Assembly: GCA_965228695.1 (NCBI GenBank)
Contig: CBDDIB010000002.1
Span: 1,922,001-1,986,000 of the forward strand
Reading direction: 5' to 3'
DNA: 64,000 bases
DNA from: JAJFJD01 sp965228695
GTDB taxonomy: Bacteria; Pseudomonadota; Alphaproteobacteria; UBA8366
The notes beneath the pieces are model-generated. The model did no database searches. It was given only the letters and a program-made list of their open reading frames with translations, and was not told where the DNA came from. A program made the translations under genes and the position numbers. Below are positions 16,901 through 23,405 of the stretch, one piece after another; the first letter of the stretch is position 1; every line of letters starts with the position of its first letter.

Positions 16901-16972
16901 TTGGATCGCCTGACCGGCGGCGTCCCGACGACCTTTGTCAAATTGTGCATCAAGCTTGCGACGTCACGCTGA
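16901..16972 (+). pseudogene. Second short spike-gene relic
   Basis: Bases 16901-16924 encode LDRLTGGV, identical to the spike at 14425-14448, with five base differences that all leave the amino acids unchanged. The frame then reads 15 unrelated residues to TGA at 16970. It lies between the FkbM remnant and the next phage gene. The match is short, so confidence is lower than for the relic at 15913, but the synonymous pattern is the same. Confidence 0.5.
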
Positions 16973-17041
16973 CCCGGCGTGGCGACTTCTCCGTTGTGCC
17001 ATGCACCTCCTTACTCCCTCTAAATCAACAGGAGCTTTCCT

Positions 17042-17251
17042 ATGAGCGGACTATTCTCTTCGCCCAGTGCGCCCACGCCGCCGCCGCCGCCGGAACCGCC
17101 GGAGAAGAGCGATGCGGAGGTTCAGGAGGCGGCGCTTCAGGAGCGGTTGCGGCGCGCGCGGCAGCGGGGTCGGGCGGCGAATATCCTGACCGGCAACCAG
17201 GGCGTCGCCGGCGAGGCGCCGGCCGCGCAGAAAACCCTGTTGGGCGAGTAG
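17042..17251 (+). CDS. Small phage protein preceding the portal gene (69 aa)
   Basis: A 69-residue protein with CAGGAG upstream. It starts MSGLFSSPSAP, has a polyproline run (about residues 11-20), a charged helix (EKSDAEVQEAALQERLRRARQRGRAANIL), and ends KTLLGE. Short proteins of exactly this layout commonly sit directly before portal genes in alphaproteobacterial podophages. The gap to the portal start is 3 bases. It shares the very high third-position GC of the portal N-terminus and spike. Its function is not known to me. Confidence 0.65.
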   Translation: MSGLFSSPSAPTPPPPPEPPEKSDAEVQEAALQERLRRARQRGRAANILTGNQGVAGEAPAAQKTLLGE

Positions 17252-17254
17252 TCC

Positions 17255-18673
17255 ATGATCGATCCGGATAAGATCATCGCGCGCCGCGACCGGCTGCGCT
17301 CGACCCGGGGCGTCTGGGAATCGCATTGGCAGGAGATCGCCGACCGCGTGTTGCCGCGCCAGGCGAGCTTTGTGACTCGTCGCGAGCCCGGCGAGAAGCG
17401 CACCCGCGAAATCTTCGACGCCACCGCCGCGCTGGCGCTCGAGCGGTTTTCCGCGGCGCTGGAATCGATGCTGACGCCGCGCACCCAACGGTGGCACCGG
17501 CTGCGCGCGAGCGACCCGGATTTGAACGACCTGCCCGAGGTGCGGGCGTGGTTCGACCGGGCGGAGGATATCCTGTTCGGCGCGCGCTACTCCCCGCACG
17601 CCAATTACGCGGCGCAGCAGCATGAGGTTTACATGTCGCTCGGCGCGTTCGGCACCGGGGTGCTGTTCGTCGGGCAGGACGATGCGCGCAACGGGCTGCT
17701 GTATCGCGCGACCCATCTGGCCGATTGTTACGTCGCGGAGAATTTCCAGGGCCGCATCGACACGCTCTACCGCGATTTCGACTACACGGACAACGATCCG
17801 TTTCCTGCAGAAACGCATGAAAGTGGATTGGATCGCGCAACGATGATAGCGCAGGACTCTATTGCCGATACGGATCGCGCGCTCAAATTCGCGAAGACCG
17901 ATGCGGGGACACTTGTACCAACGCTTCCGAGTAGTGTTGAGCGCGCGAACAGGTTCTTGGCATTCGATGCCGACGGCAATCCGATCGCTGCGTCCGGCCC
18001 ATCGGGCGATAGTTCGATCCCCGTATCTGCCTACGCGGAAACACTCTTGGATGACATGGACGTGGCCACGGCGCGGGCCACACTCGGTCTCGTTATCGGT
18101 GTGGATGTGGCGCCTGTTGGTCCAGAGCAAGTCGTCATTCCGATCGGTGCGGTAACGCAATGGCTCGGCGCGACCGCCCCGTCCAATTGGTTGATGTTGA
18201 ACGGTGACACCATTGGCAGTGATGTCTCTGCGGCAACGCAGCGGGATGATTCTTACGAAACACTATTTGCGCTGATATGGAACAGCATCGCCGATGCCCA
18301 GGCACCGGTTCCCGGTGGCCGGGGCGGTAACGCGGCTGCGGATTGGGCGGCTGGAAAATCCATTACATTGCCGGACATTCGAGGTCGGGCGATTATCGGG
18401 ACTGGCGCTGGCGCCGGGCTAACAACCCGGACGCATGCCGGTTCGGGGGGGTTCGAGACCCACCAATTAACGATCGCCGAAATGCCGATTCACAATTTTG
18501 GAATAACGATCGACCTCGGTGCTGCCGGGCAATCCGGAACGGTTGGGTCTGGTGATGGCTTTGCGGACGGTCTCGGGACGGCGAACGGATTGACCGATTC
18601 CAAGGGGGGTGATGTGCCGCATACCAATATGCAGCCGTGGTTGGCGCTGAACATTATTGTTAGGGCCTCGTAA
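17255..18673 (+). CDS. Chimeric phage ORF: portal N-terminus fused to tail-fibre/collar C-terminus
   Basis: Residues 1 to about 175 match the start of a podovirus head-tail connector (portal): ESHWQEIADRVLPRQASF, LERFSAALESMLTPRTQRWH, VYMSLGAFGTGVLFVG, YVAENFQGRIDTLYRDFDYT. From about 176 it becomes a tail-fibre sequence: NDPFPAETHESGLDRATMIAQ, LPSSVERANRFLAFDADGNPI, then a tail-collar domain ending QPWLALNIIVRAS. Portals are usually over 500 residues, so most of one and the N-terminus of the other are gone. The change of family coincides with a drop in third-position GC near 17785, as expected at a recombination junction, possibly through the shared DYT codons. The product may be expressed but cannot act as a portal. 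Confidence 0.82.
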   Translation: MIDPDKIIARRDRLRSTRGVWESHWQEIADRVLPRQASFVTRREPGEKRTREIFDATAALALERFSAALESMLTPRTQRWHRLRASDPDLNDLPEVRAWFDRAEDILFGARYSPHANYAAQQHEVYMSLGAFGTGVLFVGQDDARNGLLYRATHLADCYVAENFQGRIDTLYRDFDYTDNDPFPAETHESGLDRATMIAQDSIADTDRALKFAKTDAGTLVPTLPSSVERANRFLAFDADGNPIAASGPSGDSSIPVSAYAETLLDDMDVATARATLGLVIGVDVAPVGPEQVVIPIGAVTQWLGATAPSNWLMLNGDTIGSDVSAATQRDDSYETLFALIWNSIADAQAPVPGGRGGNAAADWAAGKSITLPDIRGRAIIGTGAGAGLTTRTHAGSGGFETHQLTIAEMPIHNFGITIDLGAAGQSGTVGSGDGFADGLGTANGLTDSKGGDVPHTNMQPWLALNIIVRAS

Positions 18674-18978
18674 TGACCACGGCATCCACAGAACGATTAT
18701 TGGGTGAGCTGGTCGGCGAGGTGAGGGGGCTTCGGCTGGATGTCGAGGCCCTGAAAGATGCCCATCGCGACAACGCCGCCAAACGCAGCATGCTTCACGA
18801 GATCCTCGAGAACGTGAAAACCGAAGTCGTTCTCATCAAGAAGGAGATGGAGGACACCCGTCCCGACATCCAACGGTGCCGGATGCTTCGTCATTGGGGA
18901 GTCGTCTCGGCAGGATTTATCGGTCTGGGCGCGGCGGTATTTGGGTTTTGGGATTATCTGCGGAGGATATTCCAATGA
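18673..18978 (+). CDS. Phage coiled-coil plus C-terminal membrane anchor protein (101 aa)
   Basis: A 101-residue protein overlapping the previous stop by one base. Residues 5-65 are a charged helix likely to form a coiled coil (LLGELVGEVRGLRLDVEALK, EILENVKTEVVLIKKEMED), and residues 75-95 are one membrane segment (GVVSAGFIGLGAAVFGFWDYL). This is the layout of XhlA-like or hemolysin-type phage lysis accessory proteins, and it is next to the spanins, so a part in lysis is plausible. Family membership is not proven. Its stop overlaps the next start (ATGATG), implying coupled translation. Confidence 0.6.
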   Translation: MTTASTERLLGELVGEVRGLRLDVEALKDAHRDNAAKRSMLHEILENVKTEVVLIKKEMEDTRPDIQRCRMLRHWGVVSAGFIGLGAAVFGFWDYLRRIFQ

Positions 18979-19273
18979 TGCGCCCTTTTGTCTGACCGCC
19001 GCCCTGCTGGGCGGTTTTTTCGTGCCGATTGGGGTGGAGGCGCAGATGCTCTGTGCCCCACATGCCCACATTGTCGGTGTGTTGGAGAAGGATTATCAGG
19101 AGAGGAAGATTGCCGACGGGCTCTCCGACGCTGGCGCGTTGGTTGAGTTGTTCGTGTCCGACAGTCGGAGCTGGACGATCGTCTTTACGATTCCGGGCGG
19201 CCCTAGTTGTGTCTTGAGCGGCGGCGAGGGTTGGGAAGCCTTGGAGCCCGCCAAACCGAGTGACGAAAGTTGA
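18975..19273 (+). pseudogene. Secreted phage-associated protein with a frameshift in its signal peptide
   Basis: GGAGGA lies 8 bases before ATGATG at 18975, which reads MMRPFV and then stops at TGA 18993. Shifting one base gives LTAALLGGFFVPIGVEAQ followed by MLCAPHAHIVGVLEKDYQ and a domain ending CVLSGGEGWE. Joined, MMRPFV plus this segment is a textbook signal peptide, so one base is missing near 18990-18993. The only intact starts are an ATG at 18941, inside the previous gene and without a suitable signal sequence, and ATG 19046, which loses export. Similar small secreted proteins occur in alphaproteobacterial phages; their function is unknown to me. A sequencing error is an alternative. 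Confidence 0.65.
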
Positions 19274-19362
19274 ATAGACACTCGCTCTTTGGGGTATCGG
19301 TTCGGAAATCTCTGCCGCCAACTCGGCGGTTTGCTTCAATCTAAACGACTAAAGGTGACATC

Positions 19363-19689
19363 ATGGAAAAGTATCTCGCCCCCCTCGCGGGGGCCGTTTT
19401 GGTATGGGTTGGATTCGCCACGATGCCGGACGTCGCAGCGCAAAGTATAACCGTTCCGATTGACGCCGAGGTGCCGCCGACGTTGCTCGCCATTCCGATC
19501 CTCGGGGAGTTTCTGAACAAGTTTTCCAAGTGGCTGCCGGTGGTGTTTCAGGTAGTCGGCATGTTCGCGATGGTCGCGTCGCTGACCAAGAACGAGACCG
19601 ACGACAAGGTGATCGGTTACATCCTGAAGGCCATTAACTTGTTGGGCTTCAACATCGGAGCCGCCAAGAACGATCCGGCGGTCAAATGA
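19363..19689 (+). CDS. Holin-like phage membrane protein (108 aa)
   Basis: A 108-residue protein with AAGGTGA upstream. It has a hydrophobic N-terminus (LAPLAGAVLVWVGFATMPDVAAQ), either a cleaved signal or first membrane segment, and a second membrane segment (WLPVVFQVVGMFAMVASL, about residues 57-74), then a polar C-terminus (KNETDDKVIGYILKAIN). It directly precedes and overlaps (ATGA) the Rz-like gene, the normal place of a holin in a lysis cassette. Holins form inner-membrane holes that trigger lysis. The assignment rests on position and topology; no endolysin gene is visible in the island. Confidence 0.55.
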   Translation: MEKYLAPLAGAVLVWVGFATMPDVAAQSITVPIDAEVPPTLLAIPILGEFLNKFSKWLPVVFQVVGMFAMVASLTKNETDDKVIGYILKAINLLGFNIGAAKNDPAVK

Positions 19690-19901
19690 CGACGGTCGCG
19701 ACAATCGGCGGCGGCGTCCTTTTTCTGGTCGTTGTAGTCCTGGCGGCCTTGCGCGTCGCGAAGGGCAGTGGGCGCGCCGAAGCCGAGCGGGACTACTTCG
19801 AGGCCAAATCAGAACAAGCGAGGAGGGCGAATGAAATTGACGAAGACGTTTCTGGTCTTTCTGACAATGAGCTTGACCGCGAGTTGCGCGACAGGAAATG
19901 A
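19686..19901 (+). CDS. Rz-like inner-membrane spanin (i-spanin)
   Basis: A 71-residue protein with one N-terminal membrane segment (about residues 6-24, GGGVLFLVVVVLAAL) and a charged helical tail (RAEAERDYFEAKSEQARRANEI). It overlaps the previous gene by ATGA, and an outer-membrane lipoprotein gene starts within it in the +1 frame. This overlapping inner-membrane helix plus embedded lipoprotein is diagnostic of Rz/Rz1 spanin pairs, which join the inner and outer membranes to finish lysis. It is shorter than most Rz proteins, so the periplasmic span would depend on the partner. Confidence 0.7.
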   Translation: MTTVATIGGGVLFLVVVVLAALRVAKGSGRAEAERDYFEAKSEQARRANEIDEDVSGLSDNELDRELRDRK

Positions 19902-20010
19902 ATGCGCATGGGCCAAGCGCATTCTGGTGTCGGATGCGGACGTTATCACCCGCGCTACCGCCGTACAGATTGTGGCGCATAACCGAAAGGTGGTGACATT
20001 TTGTCGATAG
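19831..20010 (+). CDS. Rz1-like outer-membrane lipoprotein spanin (o-spanin), embedded in the i-spanin gene
   Basis: A 59-residue protein starting at the ATG at 19831 with AGGAGG 4-9 bases upstream, lying in a different frame from the i-spanin for its first 71 bases. It has a basic start (MKLTK), a hydrophobic stretch and the lipobox LTASC with the lipidated cysteine at 19. The mature part contains CAWAKRILVSDADVITR and ends QIVAHNRKVVTFCR, the usual pattern of alphaproteobacterial Rz1-like proteins. It is the last phage gene before the convergent host lipoprotein gene. Confidence 0.75.
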   Translation: MKLTKTFLVFLTMSLTASCATGNECAWAKRILVSDADVITRATAVQIVAHNRKVVTFCR

Positions 20011-20018
20011 CGATTTAA

Positions 20019-20064
20019 CGATCGCGCGTGTGCGATCGCGACAGAGAGCTAGCCGCCGAGCTCT
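20019..20064. terminator. Two adjacent hairpins between convergent genes
   Basis: CGATCGC (20019-20025) pairs with GCGATCG (20032-20038), and AGAGCT (20045-20050) pairs with AGCTCT (20059-20064). They lie between the converging spanin and LppC genes, the second overlapping the LppC stop. There is no strong T-run, so a bidirectional terminator is only a suggestion. Confidence 0.35.
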
Positions 20065-21695
20065 GTTTGGTTGGGCAAGAAAGAAATCGGCGGTGTGCCT
20101 TGACCGTTTTGCTTTGAGGGCGCGATCTTGTCCGCGTCGGCTTCGGTCGAATTGCTATCGATTGCCGGGTCGGTCGACGGCTGCCAGGCATACAGATGTC
20201 GCCTGCCGTCATCGCGAAGCTGGACAATATGTAGCTTGCGCTTCGCAACGCCATCCGGAAGGAAGCTGAATTGGCCATTGATGCCCTCGAAACCTTGCGC
20301 CCGGGTCAAAAATGTTTCGTCGAACGCAAGGAGTCCGGTTTCTTTTTTCTCCAACACCGCTATCGCCACGGCATCGTATGCCGATGCGACCAACTGCTGC
20401 GGTTTGTATTCAAAAGCATTTTCCACGCGAGATTGGAACTCCCCCCAATTTTCAGACGCGGCTGTAACGTAGCGACTTCCGAACAGGTCTTTCTTCGCCA
20501 ACAGTTCAGTCGAATCCCAGACATCGGTTCCGACCATCCATACGTCGGGTCGTGTCGCGTTGAAGTATTCGAACATCGGTGCGATTACGAGCAGAGGCTG
20601 TCCGCCTATCGGTAGGATGACAGCATCCAGATCGATGCTCCCGAGGGTTTCGCGGAGCCGAAATTCGGTCAGGGCCTCGGTCATCGTATCCTGCGGCGAT
20701 TTCTCGTCGGTGGTGTTGCGCTCGTACAGGGCCAATAACTCCGATAGGGCTGTGCTGTATTCGACTTCGCTGACCGACCATTTCCCTCCTGACTTCTCTT
20801 CCCCCACAACATAGGCGGCCTGCTGAATTCGAACGGCGGCCACGCGCTCCTCAAGCTGCGCTAGCGCCATTTCCATCGCCTCTTCCGGGTCTTCATGAAC
20901 GTCCCAAGCGGTCTCGAAAATTTCGGTAAAATCGTCCAGCGCTGCCGTTCGTTTTTTGTGTTGTGTGATTGCGCGGACGTGTTTCGAGATATCCGTATAG
21001 GATGCGTTGGTTGGATACAGTCGGCTATCGACCAGTCGGATGTTTCCGACCTTGTCGGCCTGGATGAGGCGGCTCTGCAAGAGTCGGAGATAGCTTGTGT
21101 CCGGGCCGAGCAGCGCAATTCGTCGTTTTCCAGATTCCCGCAAATAGGTCGTCAATGCGTCGATCTGTGGTTCCGGCTGATTGCCGATCAGATAGACCGG
21201 CGAACCTGCGACGGCACGATTGTTGGAGAGCGCGATGGCCCGAATATTGGCATCGCGCAAATAGGGCCGGACTGCGGTAACCGAGTGCGAAAAGAGGGGT
21301 CCAATGACGACGTCTGCGCCCTGCAAGATTACGTCCTGAACCGCGGCGGCGGCACCGTCCGGAGTACCTTTCGTATCGCGCGGCAGCAATTCGATTGAAT
21401 CATCGCCCTTGTCGAACATGGCGAGTAACGAGGCGTCCATAAGTTGACGGCCAACATCGGCATAGGGACCACTCATCGGCAAGAGCACGGCAATCTTGGC
21501 TGTGCCGTTTTTGGCGTTTGGATTGTTATGGTCGTCGATGACCTTGCCGACCATGGACTCCTGATTCAAATCAGGTTCTTGCGTCGCCGTGGCCAGACAA
21601 CCCGTCATCCAAATTAGGAGCGAGCATGCGGCTAGCGCTCGAAATTTGCTTCCAAATGTCGAGGCCATCCGAAATGGAGTGTGTTCGTCAACCAT
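20049..21695 (-). CDS. LppC/LpoA-type penicillin-binding protein activator lipoprotein
   Basis: A 548-residue protein. The N-terminus has a lipoprotein signal with lipobox WMTGC (cysteine at 33, or 24 from the alternative ATG at 21668, which gives a more usual signal length). The mature part is a periplasmic-binding-protein fold: IAVLLPMSGPYADVGRQLMDA, GADVVIGPLFSHSVTAVRPY, RIALLGPDTSYLRLLQSRL, VDAVILPIGGQPLLVIAP-like strands and WGEFQSRVENAFEYKPQQLVASAYDA. LpoA proteins stimulate penicillin-binding protein 1A from the outer membrane. In many proteobacteria the neighbouring gene is rsmI, but here the upstream 690 bases hold no gene. The activator function is inferred from family. Confidence 0.82.
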   Translation of the reverse strand: MVDEHTPFRMASTFGSKFRALAACSLLIWMTGCLATATQEPDLNQESMVGKVIDDHNNPNAKNGTAKIAVLLPMSGPYADVGRQLMDASLLAMFDKGDDSIELLPRDTKGTPDGAAAAVQDVILQGADVVIGPLFSHSVTAVRPYLRDANIRAIALSNNRAVAGSPVYLIGNQPEPQIDALTTYLRESGKRRIALLGPDTSYLRLLQSRLIQADKVGNIRLVDSRLYPTNASYTDISKHVRAITQHKKRTAALDDFTEIFETAWDVHEDPEEAMEMALAQLEERVAAVRIQQAAYVVGEEKSGGKWSVSEVEYSTALSELLALYERNTTDEKSPQDTMTEALTEFRLRETLGSIDLDAVILPIGGQPLLVIAPMFEYFNATRPDVWMVGTDVWDSTELLAKKDLFGSRYVTAASENWGEFQSRVENAFEYKPQQLVASAYDAVAIAVLEKKETGLLAFDETFLTRAQGFEGINGQFSFLPDGVAKRKLHIVQLRDDGRRHLYAWQPSTDPAIDSNSTEADADKIAPSKQNGQGTPPISFLPNQTELGG

Positions 21696-22387
21696 GGGTG
21701 CCGATCCCTACAGTCCCCTCACCATTTCATCGCGGCCAATACACGTCCTGCGGGCAGCGAGAAATTATGCCAAACCTATTGCGCATGGCCCTTTGCAGGC
21801 TTTTTTTGCACTCGCCATTCGCGCGGCGACAGGACGTTATCGCGCGTTTAGCGTGAGCGCACAGACACCATAACAGCCCCATACGGACAAGGTATCGCGC
21901 CGATAGCCAATTTTGAGCTACTCCTTTTTAGGTAAAGCATACAGGCAAAACTTGGAACCCGTCCAACGTTCGGATGCGTCGGCGGGAATGCAGACCGCGA
22001 TCTGCGTTGCATGCCGGGCTTCGGGCGAAGGGATTTTCTGTCGCCGGAAGGCGCAAAGAAAGTGGCCCCGCCGGGCAGGGCGGGGCCAGTGTGTAGTAGG
22101 GGAGATTGACCAAGCATGCGTTGACTCAGATTGAATCACGTAAGCCCGTCAATCATCACACTAGTATTCAAAGGTGGCGGGAGTGTGACGAGAGCGGGGA
22201 TTCCATGTGGTGATTCTGAGGTTTAGCTCGAAATCGAGCGGTGCCAACCTTTCAAAACATAAAAGTTAACGGCTGTTCGACCGGTCTGCTGAATGCTCGC
22301 GCGTTGCTGGGATAGATTTTCCCTGGCAATGTATTCTCAGGTTTTCAATGAAGACGCCCGGGTCGCGCGAACAGGGAGGTGGTTGCC
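21696..22387. other. Gene-free region of about 690 bases
   Basis: This gap between the divergent LppC and aldo/keto reductase genes has no reading frame with a ribosome site and a plausible protein. It contains a strong inverted repeat at 22063-22088 and a weaker GATTGAC/GTCAATC pair further on. I did not recognise SRP RNA, tmRNA, RNase P RNA or a tRNA. It probably holds two promoters and perhaps an unannotated small RNA. Confidence 0.5.
22063..22088 (-). terminator. Perfect 10-bp GC hairpin with T-rich tail on the minus strand
   Basis: TGGCCCCGCC (22063-22072) and GGCGGGGCCA (22079-22088) pair perfectly around a 6-base loop. Read on the minus strand the stem is followed by CTTTCTTTG, like a rho-independent terminator. 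No gene is known upstream on that strand, so it could end a small RNA made from about 22.1-22.4 kb. Confidence 0.5.
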
Positions 22388-23404
22388 TTGGATTATCGAA
22401 ATTTGGGAAGTAGCGGTCTACGAGTTTCGTCGATTTGTCTCGGTGCGATGAATTTCGGCGACACCACGGACGAAAAGGCCGCCGCGAGAATCGTCGATCA
22501 CGCGCGTAAAGCCGGCGTGAACTTCATCGATGGGGCCGATGCCTATGCGGCAGGCCGGTCCGAGACCATTCTCGGCAAGCTGCTCAAGAAAGACCGGGTA
22601 AATTGGGTCTTGGCGACAAAAGTCGGCCAGGCCGCAGGGGCTCCGGAGCGAAAGAAAGGGCTTTCCCGAAAATGGATGATGGAGGCGATCGATCAAAGCC
22701 TGAAGCGCCTCCAGACCGACTATGTCGATATCTATTATATGCATCACGTAGATTGGGAGACGCCGCTTGAAGAGAGTATCGTGGCGATCCGCGACATCAT
22801 CGGCAGCGGCAAGGCCCTGCACTGGGGCTTTTCGAACCATCGCGCGTGGCAGGTCGGGGAACTGGTTCGTCTGTGTGATGTCGTCGGCGCACCGCGCCCG
22901 ATCGTCTGTCAGCCGCACTACAATATGGTCATGCGGATGGCGGAAAATGATCTATTCCCTGCATGCGAATATTTCGGTATCGGCGTTGCGCCATTTTCAC
23001 CGTTGGCGCGGGGTGTGCTGACCGGAAAATACGACCCCAAGAAAAAGCCGCCTCGCGACAGCAGGGCCGGCCGCGGCGACAACAGTATTCTCAACCGTGA
23101 TTTCCGCAAGGAGACGTTTTCGTTGGTGGAGAAGGTTCGGAGACATGCGGCCAAATGCGGCATGTCTCCGACTGATTTTGCCTTGAATTGGGTGTTGAAC
23201 AACCGTCTCGTGACCAGCGTCATTGCCGGTCCCCGCACGCTGACGCAGTGGAAGGCGTATTTGAGTGCTGTGGAGCATGAGTTTACGGCGGCCGATGAGG
23301 CGTTGGTGGATCGGCTGGTGTCGCCGGGCCATCCCTCTACACCTGGATTCATTGATCCGCGGTATCCGCCCACCGGACGTCAACCGCGAACGGAAGGGGC
23401 TTAA
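22388..23404 (+). CDS. Aldo/keto reductase
   Basis: A 338-residue protein if started at the TTG at 22388, which has AGGGAGG 8 bases upstream and gives the usual AKR start DYRNLGSSGLRVS; a GTG at 22379 sits on the ribosome site. AKR marks are GAMNFGDTTDE, GVNFIDGADAYAAGRSE (catalytic D and Y), WVLATKVG (catalytic lysine) and YYMHHVDWETPLEE (catalytic histidine region), with a C-terminal NADPH segment VTSVIAGPRTLTQ. Such enzymes reduce aldehydes or ketones with NADPH. It is 1 base from the next gene, so it is coupled to the class III aminotransferase. Together they suggest processing of an amino or keto compound, but the substrate is unknown. Confidence 0.88.
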   Translation: MDYRNLGSSGLRVSSICLGAMNFGDTTDEKAAARIVDHARKAGVNFIDGADAYAAGRSETILGKLLKKDRVNWVLATKVGQAAGAPERKKGLSRKWMMEAIDQSLKRLQTDYVDIYYMHHVDWETPLEESIVAIRDIIGSGKALHWGFSNHRAWQVGELVRLCDVVGAPRPIVCQPHYNMVMRMAENDLFPACEYFGIGVAPFSPLARGVLTGKYDPKKKPPRDSRAGRGDNSILNRDFRKETFSLVEKVRRHAAKCGMSPTDFALNWVLNNRLVTSVIAGPRTLTQWKAYLSAVEHEFTAADEALVDRLVSPGHPSTPGFIDPRYPPTGRQPRTEGA

Positions 23405-23405
23405 C

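Larger units (their letters stand above)
8899..20010 (+). mobile_element. Defective mosaic prophage remnant (podovirus-like gene set)
   Basis: All genes here are on the plus strand and read as phage genes in roughly phage order: terminase, tail/adhesin genes, portal start, tail fibre end and lysis genes. Essential pieces are missing (terminase nuclease domain, most of the portal, scaffold, capsid, tail tube, integrase), and three genes are broken or fused. GC at third codon positions alternates sharply between segments: high at about 10.56-11.6 kb, 12.0-14.6 kb and 17.04-17.78 kb, moderate elsewhere. This suggests recombination between at least two phage lineages. The edges are set by gene content, not by attachment sites. 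A gene-transfer agent is unlikely because capsid and tail genes are absent. Confidence 0.8.

Noticed and set aside
17051..18160. 369-codon minus-strand open frame across the small phage protein and the portal fusion
   Set aside because: Arginine-rich shadow of high-GC plus-strand coding sequence; phage genes here are all on the plus strand.
18999..19020. CCGCCC-TGCT-GGGCGG hairpin followed by six T, like a rho-independent terminator
   Set aside because: It falls exactly on codons of the signal peptide (LTAALLGGFF) of the frameshifted secreted protein, so coding constraint explains it. A terminator inside a gene is unlikely, though weak attenuation cannot be excluded.
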